Positions 23,025 through 35,730 of a stretch of DNA of 64,000 nucleotides are shown one piece after another. The notes under the pieces were generated by a model. The model was not told where the DNA came from, searched no databases, and worked only from the letters and a program-made list of their open reading frames with translations. This DNA comes from Helopsaltes ochotensis. Taxonomy: Eukaryota; Chordata; Aves; Passeriformes; Locustellidae. Each line of letters starts with the position of its first letter. Position 1 is the first letter of the stretch. A program made the translations under genes and the position numbers. The stretch is taken from NCBI GenBank assembly GCA_013400155.1, contig VXBM01000876.1, forward strand, positions 188,461 through 252,460, read 5' to 3'.

Positions 23025-25230
23025 CTTTTTTAATGTAAAGCATTTTCCCCATTGCATTGATGGATAACTGCGTAGCAGGGCTTTGGCCACTGAGAGAGGA
23101 AATGAATACATCTCCCAGCTGCCCTTGAAACCTCGTTAGCACCTTGTCTGATGGGTTTTGTTGGTAATGAGCTTGCACTGTATTGGTGAGAAGAAGAAAA
23201 AACAAAGTTTATATATCGAACAGCTTAAACTCTTAACTTCTCTAAGAGGTTTACTTATCAGGTCCTGGGAGAGTTTTTTTCCTTCATGCTGAAACTGCCT
23301 GGGCCAGCACCTGGATGCATTGCTTGTGTGCTGCTTTATGGCTTTGATTAGTAACAACCTATCCCCAGGTTTGAACATGATGAAAGATTTCAGGGTTTTA
23401 ATCCCTTAAATACAATATGCAGCTTTGCATCTTAAGACCATGCACACTTTTTTTAGCATGCAACCATCTAGAAGGGTGCTTACTAATGGAGAAACCAATA
23501 ACATTTTTATCTACTGGTTTATCAGTGTGTGCTTGGTCTTATGGGACTTAGAAAAATTTGATTACCTCAGAACAGAGGACCCACATTTTTCATCCCTAAA
23601 TTTCTACAGCCCCGAGGGAAGTTCTCAGTACACTGACAAGAAGATTCCACCCTGGAATTCTTTCCCATTTCCATTTTACAGTTGACTTTTTTTTTTTTTT
23701 AATTGATTTAGACAATTCATCAAATCTTTGTCATTTATAACAAGGCTTTTCTACAAGATAAACAAGATCTTAAGCTAAAAACCTTGTGTAAAAGCAGAAC
23801 ACTTTCTCATCTTGATCCTAATAACTTCCTAGTAATAAACCACAAGAGAAATTCAAAAGGATGATAATCTGAAAATAAGGAATGATGGGAAACAGAAGGT
23901 TTCCTAACAGGAGGGAAAAAGCTAACATGATTGGTTTCCTAATTTCAGATAATGTTTCCCCAGGAACCCATAAAAAACAGTATTTCCTTTAGTATATTTT
24001 TAAAGATAAAATTCTATCAAAAATCACTCTGATTACAGTCAGTGTCTCCAGATTTCTGCTTTAGGGTGTTCCTCACTTCTTGTGAGATTTTTTTTCTGCC
24101 ATATTCAAATATGTAAATCAAAGTTTTAATCTGAAAGCTTGTTATTTTTGCAGTGATTTTCTCTCTTGACTTCCCTCTTATGTATTAGCCTGCCTCTTCA
24201 TCATAAAGTAATTTTTAATTTTCCTTCCACTTCCATTTCTCCTCTAATTCCACTATTTTGGAATAAAGGAGATCCCCGCCCCCAGTCTTTCTGCTAATCA
24301 TTTAAAAACTAACTTGTCTGTCCTAACATAGCTCTATTCATTCATATTTCAGCCTGGCCCATAAAGATCTTTATGTAGCTCTTATATAGGTATTAGCCAT
24401 CCAAAAACACCCCGCCCCCCCAAAAAAAAACCCTAGGAAAAGAAATGATAAACCAAGTGTTGTGTATCAAATCTGCAGCTGTTATTCTTTGACTCCGCTT
24501 GTACAAGTTCGTTTCATTGTTTCATGATCATTAAGAGGATCTGCACCCTAATCTCTATTTCAATAATTTTTCTTCATTAATATCTCTAAAGGCATAAGTA
24601 ACCAAAAACTTTAAAAGTTTCTGCCTCCTTTTTTTCTTGTCTCCATTAAGTGTAATTTTCAAATGAAACTGATATCTGTTTCAAAAAACCACATTTTTTT
24701 GATAGAAGACAGAATTACTTCCATTTTTCCCCTCATCCCTGCATCCTCCTTCTCTCATGCTCATACCTTACCCTGGACTCCTACACATATATTGATGAGA
24801 GTTATAGGACAGGCAGTCCCAAAAATTATTTCTAGAAGAAACTCCTCCTTATGAAATACTTAAAATACTAAGAAAAAAACACTTCCATTCTTTAAAGGTA
24901 ATGATGCTAGGAGGGAATTCTTTTTTATAATTTTTCAGTGAGGCTGACTACATACACATCATTTGCAGAATTCTCCTTGCCTTGCAAACATCGACACAGG
25001 ATATGAATTCATATCTTTCTGCCACCATGAGATGGCTTAATGCCAGATCCTTCACAAAGTCCCCATCCATATCTCCAAGCTGCCTGTATATGAAAATGAA
25101 GTTTTAGTTCACCGGGTGACACTTTTTACTACAATACTGTCATTTATTTTCTTTAACTTTGGGCTAATAATAAACAGCAAACAGAAATTAATTTTTAAAA
25201 ATAGAGTTAATAGGGGGTTGTATAAAACCC

Positions 25231-25481
25231 ATATAGTAGTGGTAGAATGGGATGAGTGCAGAAAGATGTACTTTGTTCAGTACAGCTGAGAAAAATAATA
25301 GAAAATTTCAGCCTAGAGGAAAGGGAACCTTGATGGTTTCCATTACTCCCTCAGTCCTTCCCAACCTGCTGTCCCTGAGCCAGAATTCACCTGCAGACAG
25401 ATCATCGGGACTTAATTGTCACACATCTTTGTCTGTGCAAAGAAATAAAATCAAAGAGAGAGAGAGAGGCTCACAGGGAAG
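25231..25481 (+). pseudogene. Possible retrocopy 3' end (poly(A) signal plus genomic poly(A))
   Basis: A canonical AATAAA at 25444-25449 is followed about 32 bases later by a 56-base, nearly pure A-tract (25482-25537). That is the layout of a reverse-transcribed polyadenylated RNA. No clear target-site duplication was found by eye, and the parent transcript is not recognised. The (GA)n run and the A-tract could instead be simple sequence next to a chance AATAAA, so the call is weak and the 5' limit is arbitrary. Confidence 0.2.
25454..25468. repeat. (GA)n microsatellite
   Basis: An uninterrupted AG/GA run of about seven units. Confidence 0.9.
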
Positions 25482-25537
25482 AAAAAAAAAAAAAAAAAAA
25501 AAAAAGAAAAAAAGAAAAAAAAAAAAAAAAAAAAAAA
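25482..25537 (+). repeat. Long A-tract
   Basis: 56 bases that are all A except two G, one of the two longest A-tracts in the window. It gives a poly-Lys artefact in translation. Confidence 0.95.
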
Positions 25538-26357
25538 GCACCTGAATTATATATACAGCAAGGCTGTAAATCAGCCTTCCCTTCTGTTTCCTACAGACTT
25601 ACTTCCACAACACAATAGGTCATGGTCAGGTTAGTACTGTGAAGAGACAGAGCTTCTTCCCTTGGCTCAGAACCTGAGCTGTGTGTTGGCTTAATTTAGC
25701 CACTTCATTAAAAAAAAAAAAAAAGCCTTGGTATATGGCACACTGTAACTTTAATTTCCTCCAATAAAAAATGTAAAAGCTTATTAAAAAATTCTCATTC
25801 TGCTCCAGAGCCCCGAAACTAAATCATTGATTTCATAATCTTTAAATTTTAATTAAAACTAAACTCTCTCAAAACAAATTAGAAATACATAAATACCATG
25901 TGTTAAGAATACCAAAGGATTGTTCTGACAAGGTACAATGTCAGTCCCCCTGTCTCTGTGGATGCAGCATGGTACATAAATGTGTTTTGAGGTTTCCTCA
26001 GTCCCAGCTTCAGTTCATGATCAAAGGAGCTTGTCAAGCAAATGTCACAAAATTGTCACTGCATTAAAAATGAACATAACTTTTTCTTACTTATTTTTTT
26101 TTAATTGGCTGAGGTTATTACTATTAGAAACTACTAAATGTTCCAGAACCCACCAGAGAATTAATGAGAAAGCCCAGTTACCCTGTGTGCTGTGCTCAGT
26201 GGGCTCCCTGTGGTTGGTTTTTGTGGGGAGGATAATGCCCCTAGTGCTCCACCATGACAAATGCCAGGGGAGTCTGACTGGGAATAATGGCAGAAGAATT
26301 CTTTTTCCCCTCACAGACCACTCATCAAGGTTTAATTCTTAGCTACCTGACACATAG

Positions 26358-26399
26358 AAAAAAAAAAAAAACAACAACAAAAAAAACCCGACCAAAAAT
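26358..26399 (+). repeat. A/C-rich low-complexity tract
   Basis: A-run, short (CAA)n, A-run and CCC, of the same recurrent type as elsewhere in the window. Confidence 0.85.
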
Positions 26400-26883
26400 A
26401 CCCCACAACCGTGGACATTATTTTAAGTGTAAAATGTTTCCACTGGTACATGTATTTCACATCATTTTTTACCCAGTGTGGTACCAGTTTTTGAATTGTT
26501 TTACAGAATGACAAGGGAAACCATCAGAAAATTTGTAAATCTGAACTTAAAATTACCAGAAAACTTGGAGAAGACTGAAGGCTCAGTGAAAATTGCCTCT
26601 GCAAACTGTTATACACATGGAGCATGCAGCTTTAAGGAGACAAGAAGCCTGAATGATCTTAATGGATGTCTTTTCTCCAGCAACAGCTTGGCATGCTAAG
26701 AACTCATGCAAGCTTGAACCTCTGGAAATGATGCTTTGTATTGATTGTCTCGGTTTTCTATGTCGCTGAATTCTGGATACAAAAACCCCACATGTTTTTG
26801 GTGAAGATTTAGCTGTAAAGATACAGAATAAAATAATTGTCAACAAAATAAGTATATCTTCAACAGGAATTATCCTAAGGAAA

Positions 26884-26911
26884 CCCTCACCAGGCCTCCC
26901 TCACCAGGCCT
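26884..26911. repeat. 14-bp perfect tandem duplication
   Basis: The unit CCCTCACCAGGCCT occurs twice without change, which suggests a recent duplication. Confidence 0.95.
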
Positions 26912-29769
26912 CTTTATTATTAGAAAATAAAATAATTTTAAATTCTCCTACTAGCTGCTCAAACATTTTCTAGTTTCTATATGGAGGGCTCATTCCACTC
27001 AGTTGTCAATATTTACTTGGGAGAATTTACTGGGTGCTGATTATTTTTGAAGCATTTGGGAAGGCTTCAGGAAACAGCCCTTAAACTATTTCCTAGAGTA
27101 AAGGAGGGTGAAATACTGTTTCAAATACACGAACAGTCTTGTAGCCAGCGCCTTGAAAAGCTTTAGCATTTCTAGTGGAGAAGCTCAGACCTCAAACTCG
27201 GGATTGTCTCTCACTACAAGGACTCGCCTTTTGCTGGATAGGGGGGAAAAAAGGCAAATGCTAAGGCCAGGCTACGACTTGGATCAGACTTTACGTATTC
27301 TCAGCGTTTTGGCAGATGATCTCTCTGAGGAGAGACCCTCTTGCAAGCAGAGGCTTTGCTGAATTCCAGCCGTGGCTGCGGCAGCTAGATGCCACTGTGG
27401 CACAAAGCACTGGAACCGCAAGTGAACGCAAGGGAAGATCCTTTTCCCTTCCCCTCTCGCTGCCTGCCAGGCACGCAGGAGCGAGCTGGAAGCAGCTGAG
27501 CTTCCACACAGACAGGAGGAGGAACTGCCTTGGTGCAGGGAAAGGTCGGGATTCAAGAGGGGACCGTGCTGTGAAGGAATGAGAGAAGGAATCAATAAAA
27601 TACTCCAAAAAAATATAATAAGCTAGGATTATGATGCTGAATTAGACTATGAAGTGAGCAGGAGCCAGGGAGTGGCTCAATATACTGTGGTTTCATATTG
27701 CAAAGAGAACAGGCAGAAAAGGAAAGAGAAAGCAGGTCTGAGTCCAACATTCTTATTTTTATACAGCGCAGAATAGAAACCGAGAAATTTGGTGCCAAAT
27801 ATTTGTCTCCTGAGAGTCTGCTACCTTAATGACAAAGAGATACATCCTGTGGATCTTTAATAGACACAATTGTTTTGTTTACTATTCAAATATTCAAAAA
27901 ACTGAATGAAAAATGGGAGTGTGAAAAGAAAAAGCAAGCCAAATCTCAGGCTCCTGTTTGTTCCATGCCTGATAAAAAACTAATTCCTTCACTTGCATAT
28001 TCCTCCTTTTGCTCCAAAGGAACATTTGTATCATTAATCTATGCAAAGTTTCACACAATTATTTAAATGAACAATGAAAGTCTTGTTCCCGATGTGATAA
28101 AGTTTTGAGTAGCTTATTCTACATATGTGGGGGACAACGAAGAAATAAATTTTACAACGTATCTTACTTCTGTGAAACACTAAGTTGTATCATAAAGACA
28201 ACCGAAAAGAATCTGGAAAGCTGCCTTTACTCTCTGAAGAAAAAAAAAAAGTTAACCTCAGATAAATGTGCCCCTGAAGAGAAATTAAACATCTTGCCTT
28301 AGAGCTGCTGTCATAGCCTGAACTTCTTGTAAATACTATTTGTTTGAGGGAGAGAGCTCCAGTCACTTGATAAAGCTAAGCCACTCAGCAGTAGTACTCC
28401 TCCAGTTGTCCTTGACAGCTGTATTTTTTCATGACACTTATTTGCTTGGATTTAGAAGTTTCAATGTTTTGATCCTTATGACTGCAGATCTGTAAAAAAT
28501 GACAAAAATACCACAATATAAATTACCAGAAATTGAAGAGATGGAGTCTGACCATTTCTGCTGAATTTAAATTTTCAACACTGCTCTGAAAATATAGGAG
28601 AAGCATTTGGTGAGTCCTCCCTTCTGCACATGTGGCTGTACCAATGAGGCAATGGAAGTTGTGTTGATCACCGGTGGGGACTTTATTTGAAGGTAAAACC
28701 CCATAAATTTCCCTATACTTCACTGTAGTCGACAAAAATATACATACATAAACAGGAAAGCCACACTCAACCCTTCCTTTGTCTCCCACTCCCTTTGGGT
28801 TTAATATATCCCCTTCTCTTTCTGCAGTTTCAGAGCATTTAAACTTTTCCCGTCATGGTTTTCTTCATGTATTTCAAGAGCCAAAGCAGCCCCAGAGCTG
28901 GACCAGGCTGGCTCACTGACACATTATCCATCACCAGGGGACACCCAGGCTCCTGCTCTGCCAGCAGGACAGTGCCTCTGCCTCTTCAGCAAGCAGCTCC
29001 AGCCCTGCTCGCTCCCTGCTGCAGTGGAGGAAGGGGTGGGTGACCCCTTGATGTTCCTGCTCACACGGGAGGGCAGAGAAGCACCACGCACAGAGCACTA
29101 AAGCCAGAACAGCTCGCCCTCAAGATGCAGAGCGTGACTCAAGTTCCTGCTGCAGCCACAGCGATGCAGAGAGGGTGAGCTTCCCCCATCTTGGAGAAAC
29201 CCAGGAAAGCTGGCTGATCAGCACTCTGCTCCCTGACCTGGTACGCTCCCTCAGGAGCAAAGTTGACTAGCAGGAGATTTCTGCTGGAAAAGCACTGTCA
29301 AACAAACCTTCAGGGAAAGGAGCTGAATCTCTTTTTTTAGGTTTGTTCCAAGAATTTCTTGCTGCAGAACATGTTATGCTGTCCACATTAGACAGCCTCA
29401 AAGTTTTTAATGCATTGCAGAGACCTTGAAATCTCAATCTGATATATGGCTCCTTCAGTCTGTGCTTCTTCCTACATCATTATAAACTTGACCTTAATTA
29501 ACCCTCTTAGTGAAATGGAGTTTGTTGATTCTCAAGGACAGTCTCATTGAAAAACAATGTTGCAATATCACTCAAAAGCTAAAGTAAGGCTGCTTTATAA
29601 AGGGATTTGTACTAATAATCCTTGAATATTAACAGCTTCTTATGCTATGTGGTTTATATAAACTTATCCATATAAGCTAGGATTGAGCTCTTTCTCAGCC
29701 TTAAAAGAGTCTACATTTCCTTTAGCAAAAACTAGTTTTCTTTGGCAAACTCTACACTGACTTTGTAAT

Positions 29770-29792
29770 AAAAAAAAAAAAAAAAGAAAAAA
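29770..29792 (+). repeat. A-tract
   Basis: A23 with a single G. No poly(A)-signal-bearing retrocopy body was recognised upstream. Confidence 0.9.
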
Positions 29793-30365
29793 GCAGATTT
29801 AAAATCAAACCAGGATGTCCAATAAACACAGTAATTTCTATGGTGATTTACTAACAACAATGTTTGTCCCTTCACACTTTCAGTAGTTTTATAGGGAGAA
29901 AATACATGGAGAAGATCTTTAGGGTGGATGATTTAATTTTAAAAGCCTCAATGGAAGAGCTGGGTGTGCCAATAGTGGCTGCCCTGCATCATTTGAAACT
30001 CTTGGAATATGCTCAGGGCTGATGATGAGAAAGGTCTGTGTTAGCATCCAACCTGTATGCTACAAACAGGACAGAAGATAACTGCTACTGATCTTTTACA
30101 ATTCACTTTAAAGGCAGCATATTTTTTCTTAATGGAAATAGCTGAGACCACTAAATTGCTTTCTTTGTCTAGGGTTTAAAAGTACAGGCTTTGGAGTTGA
30201 TGTTCACACATCTCTTTGTCCTTACGCATCTCCGTGTCTGTCCTCACTTTAAAGAGCTATAACAAGCTGTAATTATTTCTCAGACTATTTAGAGACTAAA
30301 CAGAGATTGTGAGTTAGCTTAACAATGAAAATATCCACACAGAGCACATAAGTACCTGAAGTAAC

Positions 30366-30382
30366 AAAAAAAAAAAAAAAAA
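30366..30382 (+). repeat. A-tract (A17)
   Basis: Uninterrupted A-run in AT-rich DNA. Confidence 0.95.
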
Positions 30383-30846
30383 TCCAGCTGATATTTTCTG
30401 AATGGTAAAAAACATCAATGACTTTATCCTCATAAATTACAAACTATTTTATGGATGTGCAGTACACTTCTTACCTTGCCAGAAAGGACATTTTATCCTC
30501 TTGATTCTGAATAACAGTATGCATATGTAGAACATATATAGCACAGTATGCATATATGATGAACGAGGAAATTTAAGACATTTGCATACTGGGGAACCAC
30601 AAGTAAAAGCTATCATTTACCTGTGGGTTACTGTGCAAGCATTTCTCAGTAGGTGTTGTACCTGAAATTCACAGAACCTTACATTTTCATTCAGGTCTAG
30701 CGTATTCCTCATTCCACTTATTTTTCTACTACTGTGCTGAAGTATCTAAGTAAAAACCTGAGTATTTAAATATATTGTCCACTACAAAGCATGGGCTACT
30801 ATGGAACGTCAGTGGGTGCTGGGGGAAGCACTCTGCAGCATCTGAA

Positions 30847-30867
30847 CAGATAGTTCAGATAGTTCAG
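30847..30867. repeat. 9-bp tandem repeat
   Basis: The unit CAGATAGTT occurs twice, followed by CAG. Confidence 0.9.
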
Positions 30868-33800
30868 AGGGTGATGCTTTGTATTAGAAGTTTCTAGTCT
30901 TCCACCAAAGCCCAGTGCCGGGGAGGATGGCTGAAACTCCACATTAAGGGGGAGCTCGGAGCACAAAACCAGTCCTCTGCCAGAGCTCCTGCACTACTAG
31001 CTGCATGGACTGGCAACTTTGGTTCATCCAAAACTCTCACCTGCCCTTTTGCAGAGACTCCTCTCCCTTATGGATACAGAGAGGGAAAGAAAATCCGTGT
31101 CATTGTTTTGGATGAGATTCAGCAGGGTAGGGAGAGCTTTTTGCTCTGCAGTGTGCCCAGGGACCACCATCAACTGTATTTTCTGTCACTGGAGTGTTCA
31201 CTTGATGATCATGATATTGGAGGTTGCTCTTATATGCCTACTAATATTAGCTGTTTTGCTTGAAAATTAGAAAAAAAGAGATAAGACGACTCGCTGATGT
31301 TAACGAAGACAGAACTATGTGTTGTTCAAAGGGGGGAATAAATCTAAAACATAAAATTAAATGCTGCAATTAGCTTACAGTCAAGTGTTAAGCCTGTTTA
31401 CAAGCATCACTGTGTGTACCTGTCACTACAAAATCAGTAATCCTTTGCCCAAGTAGATGTTAAGCCATATGAGCACAGAATCCAAGTCATTTCCCCCACA
31501 CTCAAGGTGCACACTATGACCATGACACACAGAACTCAAGTTGAAAAGCCTCACTGCTCCTTTTTGTCTCTCACAAAGCTCTTCCAGACTTCGTGTGTTC
31601 ACAGCAGCCTGGCAAAACTATTTAGGATAAAATAATAATTTTACCTACAGCATAGGAAATGCTCAGCTGTCTGGATACATCTTCATTGCAAAGACTTGAT
31701 GAATGGAATTGTTTTAATCATAACAACAAGTCTCCTTGACTGTTCTTCCTACCAGGTGCTCAGGCCTGCCACATACTTGATTTTTTTAAAAATACTGTAG
31801 GAAAGGAGAGGGTCAAGCCACGCTTTAACCTAATGACCGTGCCTTTGAAAACAAAGAGGAAACAAAAAGCACAGAACCAACTAAAAAAATCCCCCAATGC
31901 CAAATCAATTAATTGCTAGAAGGATTTAGCATGGTGAGCATTCAAAAATCCATTCTATCTCACTGGTTTCCTTCTCCACCCTTTTCCTCACCCTGAGCAA
32001 TGATCTCCTGACCACCACTTCCCTGTTGAATACACTTAGATGTCACTAAAGGCCAGACTAAACCACAAGTGAGTGTGATGCAGCTGGGGACTATGAATCT
32101 GACTACCTTGTTTCCAACTCCAGATTTATCATCTTTATTTGCCATTCTGGCATAGACAGAGCATATTTTCTCTTTCTCCTATGACATATAACCTTTAGGA
32201 CCTAGGACTCAATTTTTCAAATACGTCAAAGTGTTTAGCAATGCTTAAAAAGGTAACATTTTTCTATGTGGAATGTGAAACTTTTTGATTTATGGCATTT
32301 TTTCTGGATTATTTAACCAAAACAAGAAAGCCTAATATGGCTGGAAATGGCTAGCTTTTGTTTTTCATTCCCTGTAATACCATATAAATAGTTCAAGCTA
32401 ATTCTATTTACTTTCTCAGCTAGCCTAATGTAAATTCATTCAAGAACACATTTACTTTTTCTATTTACTTTGTATAAATTTTAAAAGAAGACAGCTGCTT
32501 TACAATCAAAGTGATGAAATATACAATAAATGTGGGTAAACAGCTGAGTGTCTCTTTCCTATTTTTGCTATTCTAAGATGGAAGAACTTTACAATTTTCC
32601 TTAGGTAACAAAGTTTTGACATGATTTATTTTAACCAAACTCTATTTATTTTTGTATGTTTGTAGCTAAGAAAACATGGGGTTTTTTTCAATTCTAATAT
32701 CTGCAAGAATTCCATCTGATCTATCCAGCACTAAATATACATTTAATTGCATCCAAAAATGATACATTTCCTTTTCAGAACATTCTAAACATGCAGAGGC
32801 TGGCAGACTGAAAATAACATTTACAAATGAGAAGCCCACGCTGTGCTTTCATTTTTTTTTTTTTAGTCGGAAAAAGAATGACTCCCTGAAAATTAGCAAA
32901 ATGCAAGAGCATCTAACTTGCTAAAGGTATGAGAATTTCAGCTGGTCATTTTCTGAATGATACCTGACTATTAATTTTTTTAGCTGAAAGATCATTGACT
33001 AAATATTTTACAGGGGGAGAGTACATTTATCATCCTGCACGTGGTGAAGGATTTCTCTTGAACAAATATGACCAGTGAAACAAATGAGGCAAACATTAAC
33101 TCATTTGACAGCATTATAAGGACAGGAAGCAAAGTAAAAACTTCTGTGGGAATGAGCCTGTCCTTATGAAAGGATTTCATGAGGAAAGATGAAAAAAATA
33201 AAACAAACAACAACAAAAAAAGGAGTGTTTTCTATTAACATAACTCAACATCCCCTCACTTGGCTTCTCAAGCCTGATGCTGAACAAAGCCAGCAGGAAC
33301 CTGAGAACGAGGACTGACACTATGTGTCCTACAGATTTGGGTTCAATTACATGCAAACACTCCGGAATCCTGCACTCTGAACAAATCTAAATTTCTGTCT
33401 TTGTTCAAGAAAACCCTCCCTATGACCCCAACACCGACTTTACTTTTGAGTAGGTTCTGTAGATCCGGACACTTAGATGGCAAAGAGTAATTTTCATGTT
33501 TTCAGATTAAAATTAACTAAAATCACGTCAGACAATGCAGAATTAATCCATTATTAGAATAAGTAATGCATTATTAATAAGGATTTCCTTCTTGTTAAAT
33601 AATACACTTCCATCTGTGATACATGGCCACCTAGTGACTAATTTAAATTGATTGAAACATTTATGTGATACATACTGTTAATTACATTTCACCTTCACCA
33701 CTCTAACATATTCTGGAACAACTGTCATGGATGCAGCACTAACTGGTGACTGGTGGCAGTGAAATTAAAAAGACTTGGTGAAAAGCTGGGCTTACAATTA

Positions 33801-34791
33801 CAATAAAACATTATTATAAAAAAGCCAAAGGCAGCTCCATTATTTTTAAAAAAGGTAGGCATGCATTCTTGTTTGGGAAAAAAAATCATTTAACATACTT
33901 AATGAAAAACATGTTTGCATGCTTTTTTTTTTTTAATTTAAATCTATGTTCAAGAAGAAACTCTTTTTTTGGGGTGAGTTTTTTTATGCTCCAATTGTCA
34001 ATAAGGTATAAATCTCTTTGCTCAAATTCAGCTGAAACCCAGTAGTTTTCAGAGTTTGAGACGTTAGTTCCTTTTGGATTTGACTTCTGTGAGTTTAGGT
34101 AAAACAGATTATTATTTTTACATTTCAGCAATTCCAGGTTTTATCCTAAACTACAAATACTTACATGGCCCTAAAACACATTCCTTTTACTGATGCTGCC
34201 ATTTCACGTGGGTTTTTTTTTTCTGATGCTTTACACCACATTTCCAAAAATGAAAAAAAATTAAAACCACACAATCCCCCCACCCCAATCTACCACCAAA
34301 ACAGTATTTAAGGTTGCAAATAGGAATTTGAATTCTGCATATCAAGCTGTCAAGTTATTACATCCATACCGAATGCTCACAGATCTCTATTCAAACATAA
34401 ATTAAAATCCAGGCTGCTTATTCCGAATCCTATAATCTTAATTATAGATGCACACTGCTAGCAAATTTTGTTTACACGTACCATTTCTTCAGCGTGTATT
34501 GTGAAATGCACAAAACTGCTGCTAACCATCATGAGTCAAGTAAACAATAGAAATGGCAAACTTATTTATTACCTTTCCCTAGCTGATTTTATTGCCGTAA
34601 TTCCCCTGTTCTCATTAGATTCAAGAACCACACGTTTGTACTTGCTAGTGAGCTGAACATGGACCAGGAGAGGTAATCTGAAAAGTGATGATGATGGTGA
34701 CATATGGATTGGTGGTCTCTTGGACTTCTGCTTCCTATAAATAACCATACAGCAGCAAAATATGAAGAAGGAAAAGTATCCAAGACCTCCA

Positions 34792-34823
34792 GGTGGAGAA
34801 GGATGGAGAAGGATGGAGAAGGA
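34792..34823. repeat. 10-bp minisatellite, about 3 copies
   Basis: GGATGGAGAA units; the first is missing one base. Purine-only composition. Confidence 0.9.
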
Positions 34824-34995
34824 AGATTAAATAAGCATACAATCCCAACAGTTCTTTTTTCATTCCTGGCAGTTCATGGCATTTGAAGGCTTCTGTATCA
34901 TTAGTCATGACAGTGCACTTCCCCTCTCTCTCAAGCTTTCTGTACATTTTTGAGCTCCTTTCCCTTGTAAAGTTTAAATGTACAATTTTTTTATC

Positions 34996-35014
34996 TTTTT
35001 TTTTTGGGGGGGGG
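34996..35014. repeat. T10-G9 homopolymer block
   Basis: Ten T directly followed by nine G. It is prone to sequencing and assembly length error. Confidence 0.9.
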
Positions 35015-35650
35015 TGTTAAATTAAGCTTGAGTTTTCTCTCATTGTGAAGTCAGTTTATTTCTGGGCTAGTTATGAATGAAACTGTGACAGAGTGCAAGA
35101 AGCTGAATTTGTTACTACAGAATAATAGATTGTTTCCACTATGTAGCAAATTTTCACTGGTGATACATTCTGTAACATTACACATTCTCTGTTCATAATT
35201 ACAAGTTTAAAAAAGCTCTGGTGAGGATGAAAACAAACAGCAACTTTCCCCAGCTAATTATATTTGACCTTTACTTGCAGTGCAGTTTGCAGCATGAAAG
35301 TGCTGAAAGTAGCAGGAGTAATCTCGGATAATGGTGTTGCTCAACAAAGAAAATACTTCAGAAGTTGCAAGTGGCAACAAAAGAAAGTGGTGTTTTCCGT
35401 CACACTGCTTGTACCAGTTATTATTTGAATCGCTACCAGGCTGGGACCAGTTCCTGTTGTGTTTCTGTATAAATGTTGCATTCCCTCTCTGACACCTGCA
35501 ACCAGCCAAGGCACATCATCAGGGATCACCACAACTCATTTCTCCTCCTCTTGGAAAACAGAATGCCCTGAAAGCTTCTCTTCTTATCTAAGTTGAATAA
35601 TAAAACTAAAAATAAGATAAAATAGATGACCTTTACAGGCCATAAATGGC

Positions 35651-35730
35651 TCCAGTTGGAAAGGACCTTAAAAATCATCTATTTCCCATGTTGTGCCATG
35701 GGCAGGGACATCTTTCACTAGGCCAGGATG
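35651..35730 (-). mobile_element. CR1: CR1 LINE, short 3' fragment
   Basis: Reverse-orientation CR1 3'-end motifs: AGTTGGAAAGGACCTTAAAA, then ATCATCTATTTCCCATG, then TGCCATGGGCAGGGACATC, then TTTCACTAGGCCAGG. It covers about 80 bases, more diverged than the copy at 15.1 kb, and non-coding. Confidence 0.85.

Larger units (their letters stand above)
17901..25230. other. Non-coding interval, no gene recognised
   Basis: AT-rich DNA with an A/C tract (18238-18276), an imperfect AATTAG-rich stretch (about 19248-19312), a 20-bp tandem repeat (20775-20822) and a possible conserved AT-rich element (about 20860-21110). It also has a TA-type microsatellite (21341-21359), an ATT-rich run (22980-23024), a GC-richer patch (22680-22920) and a T-run (about 23686-23700). 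No gene was recognised. Confidence 0.5.
25538..35650. other. Non-coding interval, no gene recognised
   Basis: AT-rich DNA with A-runs at 25710-25724, 29770-29792 and 30366-30382, and an A/C tract at 26358-26399. It also has a perfect 14-bp tandem duplication (26884-26911), GC-richer patches (about 27290-27580 and 28870-29200) and an octamer-like motif group (30514-30587). A strong-looking isolated acceptor lies near 31054. A 10-bp minisatellite (34792-34823) and a T10-G9 block (34996-35014) are also present. No gene was recognised. Confidence 0.5.

Noticed and set aside
25252..25545. 97-residue frame ending in poly-Lys
   Set aside because: The C-terminal part is the A-tract. The front part is not recognised. 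Kept only as a possible retrocopy 3' end.
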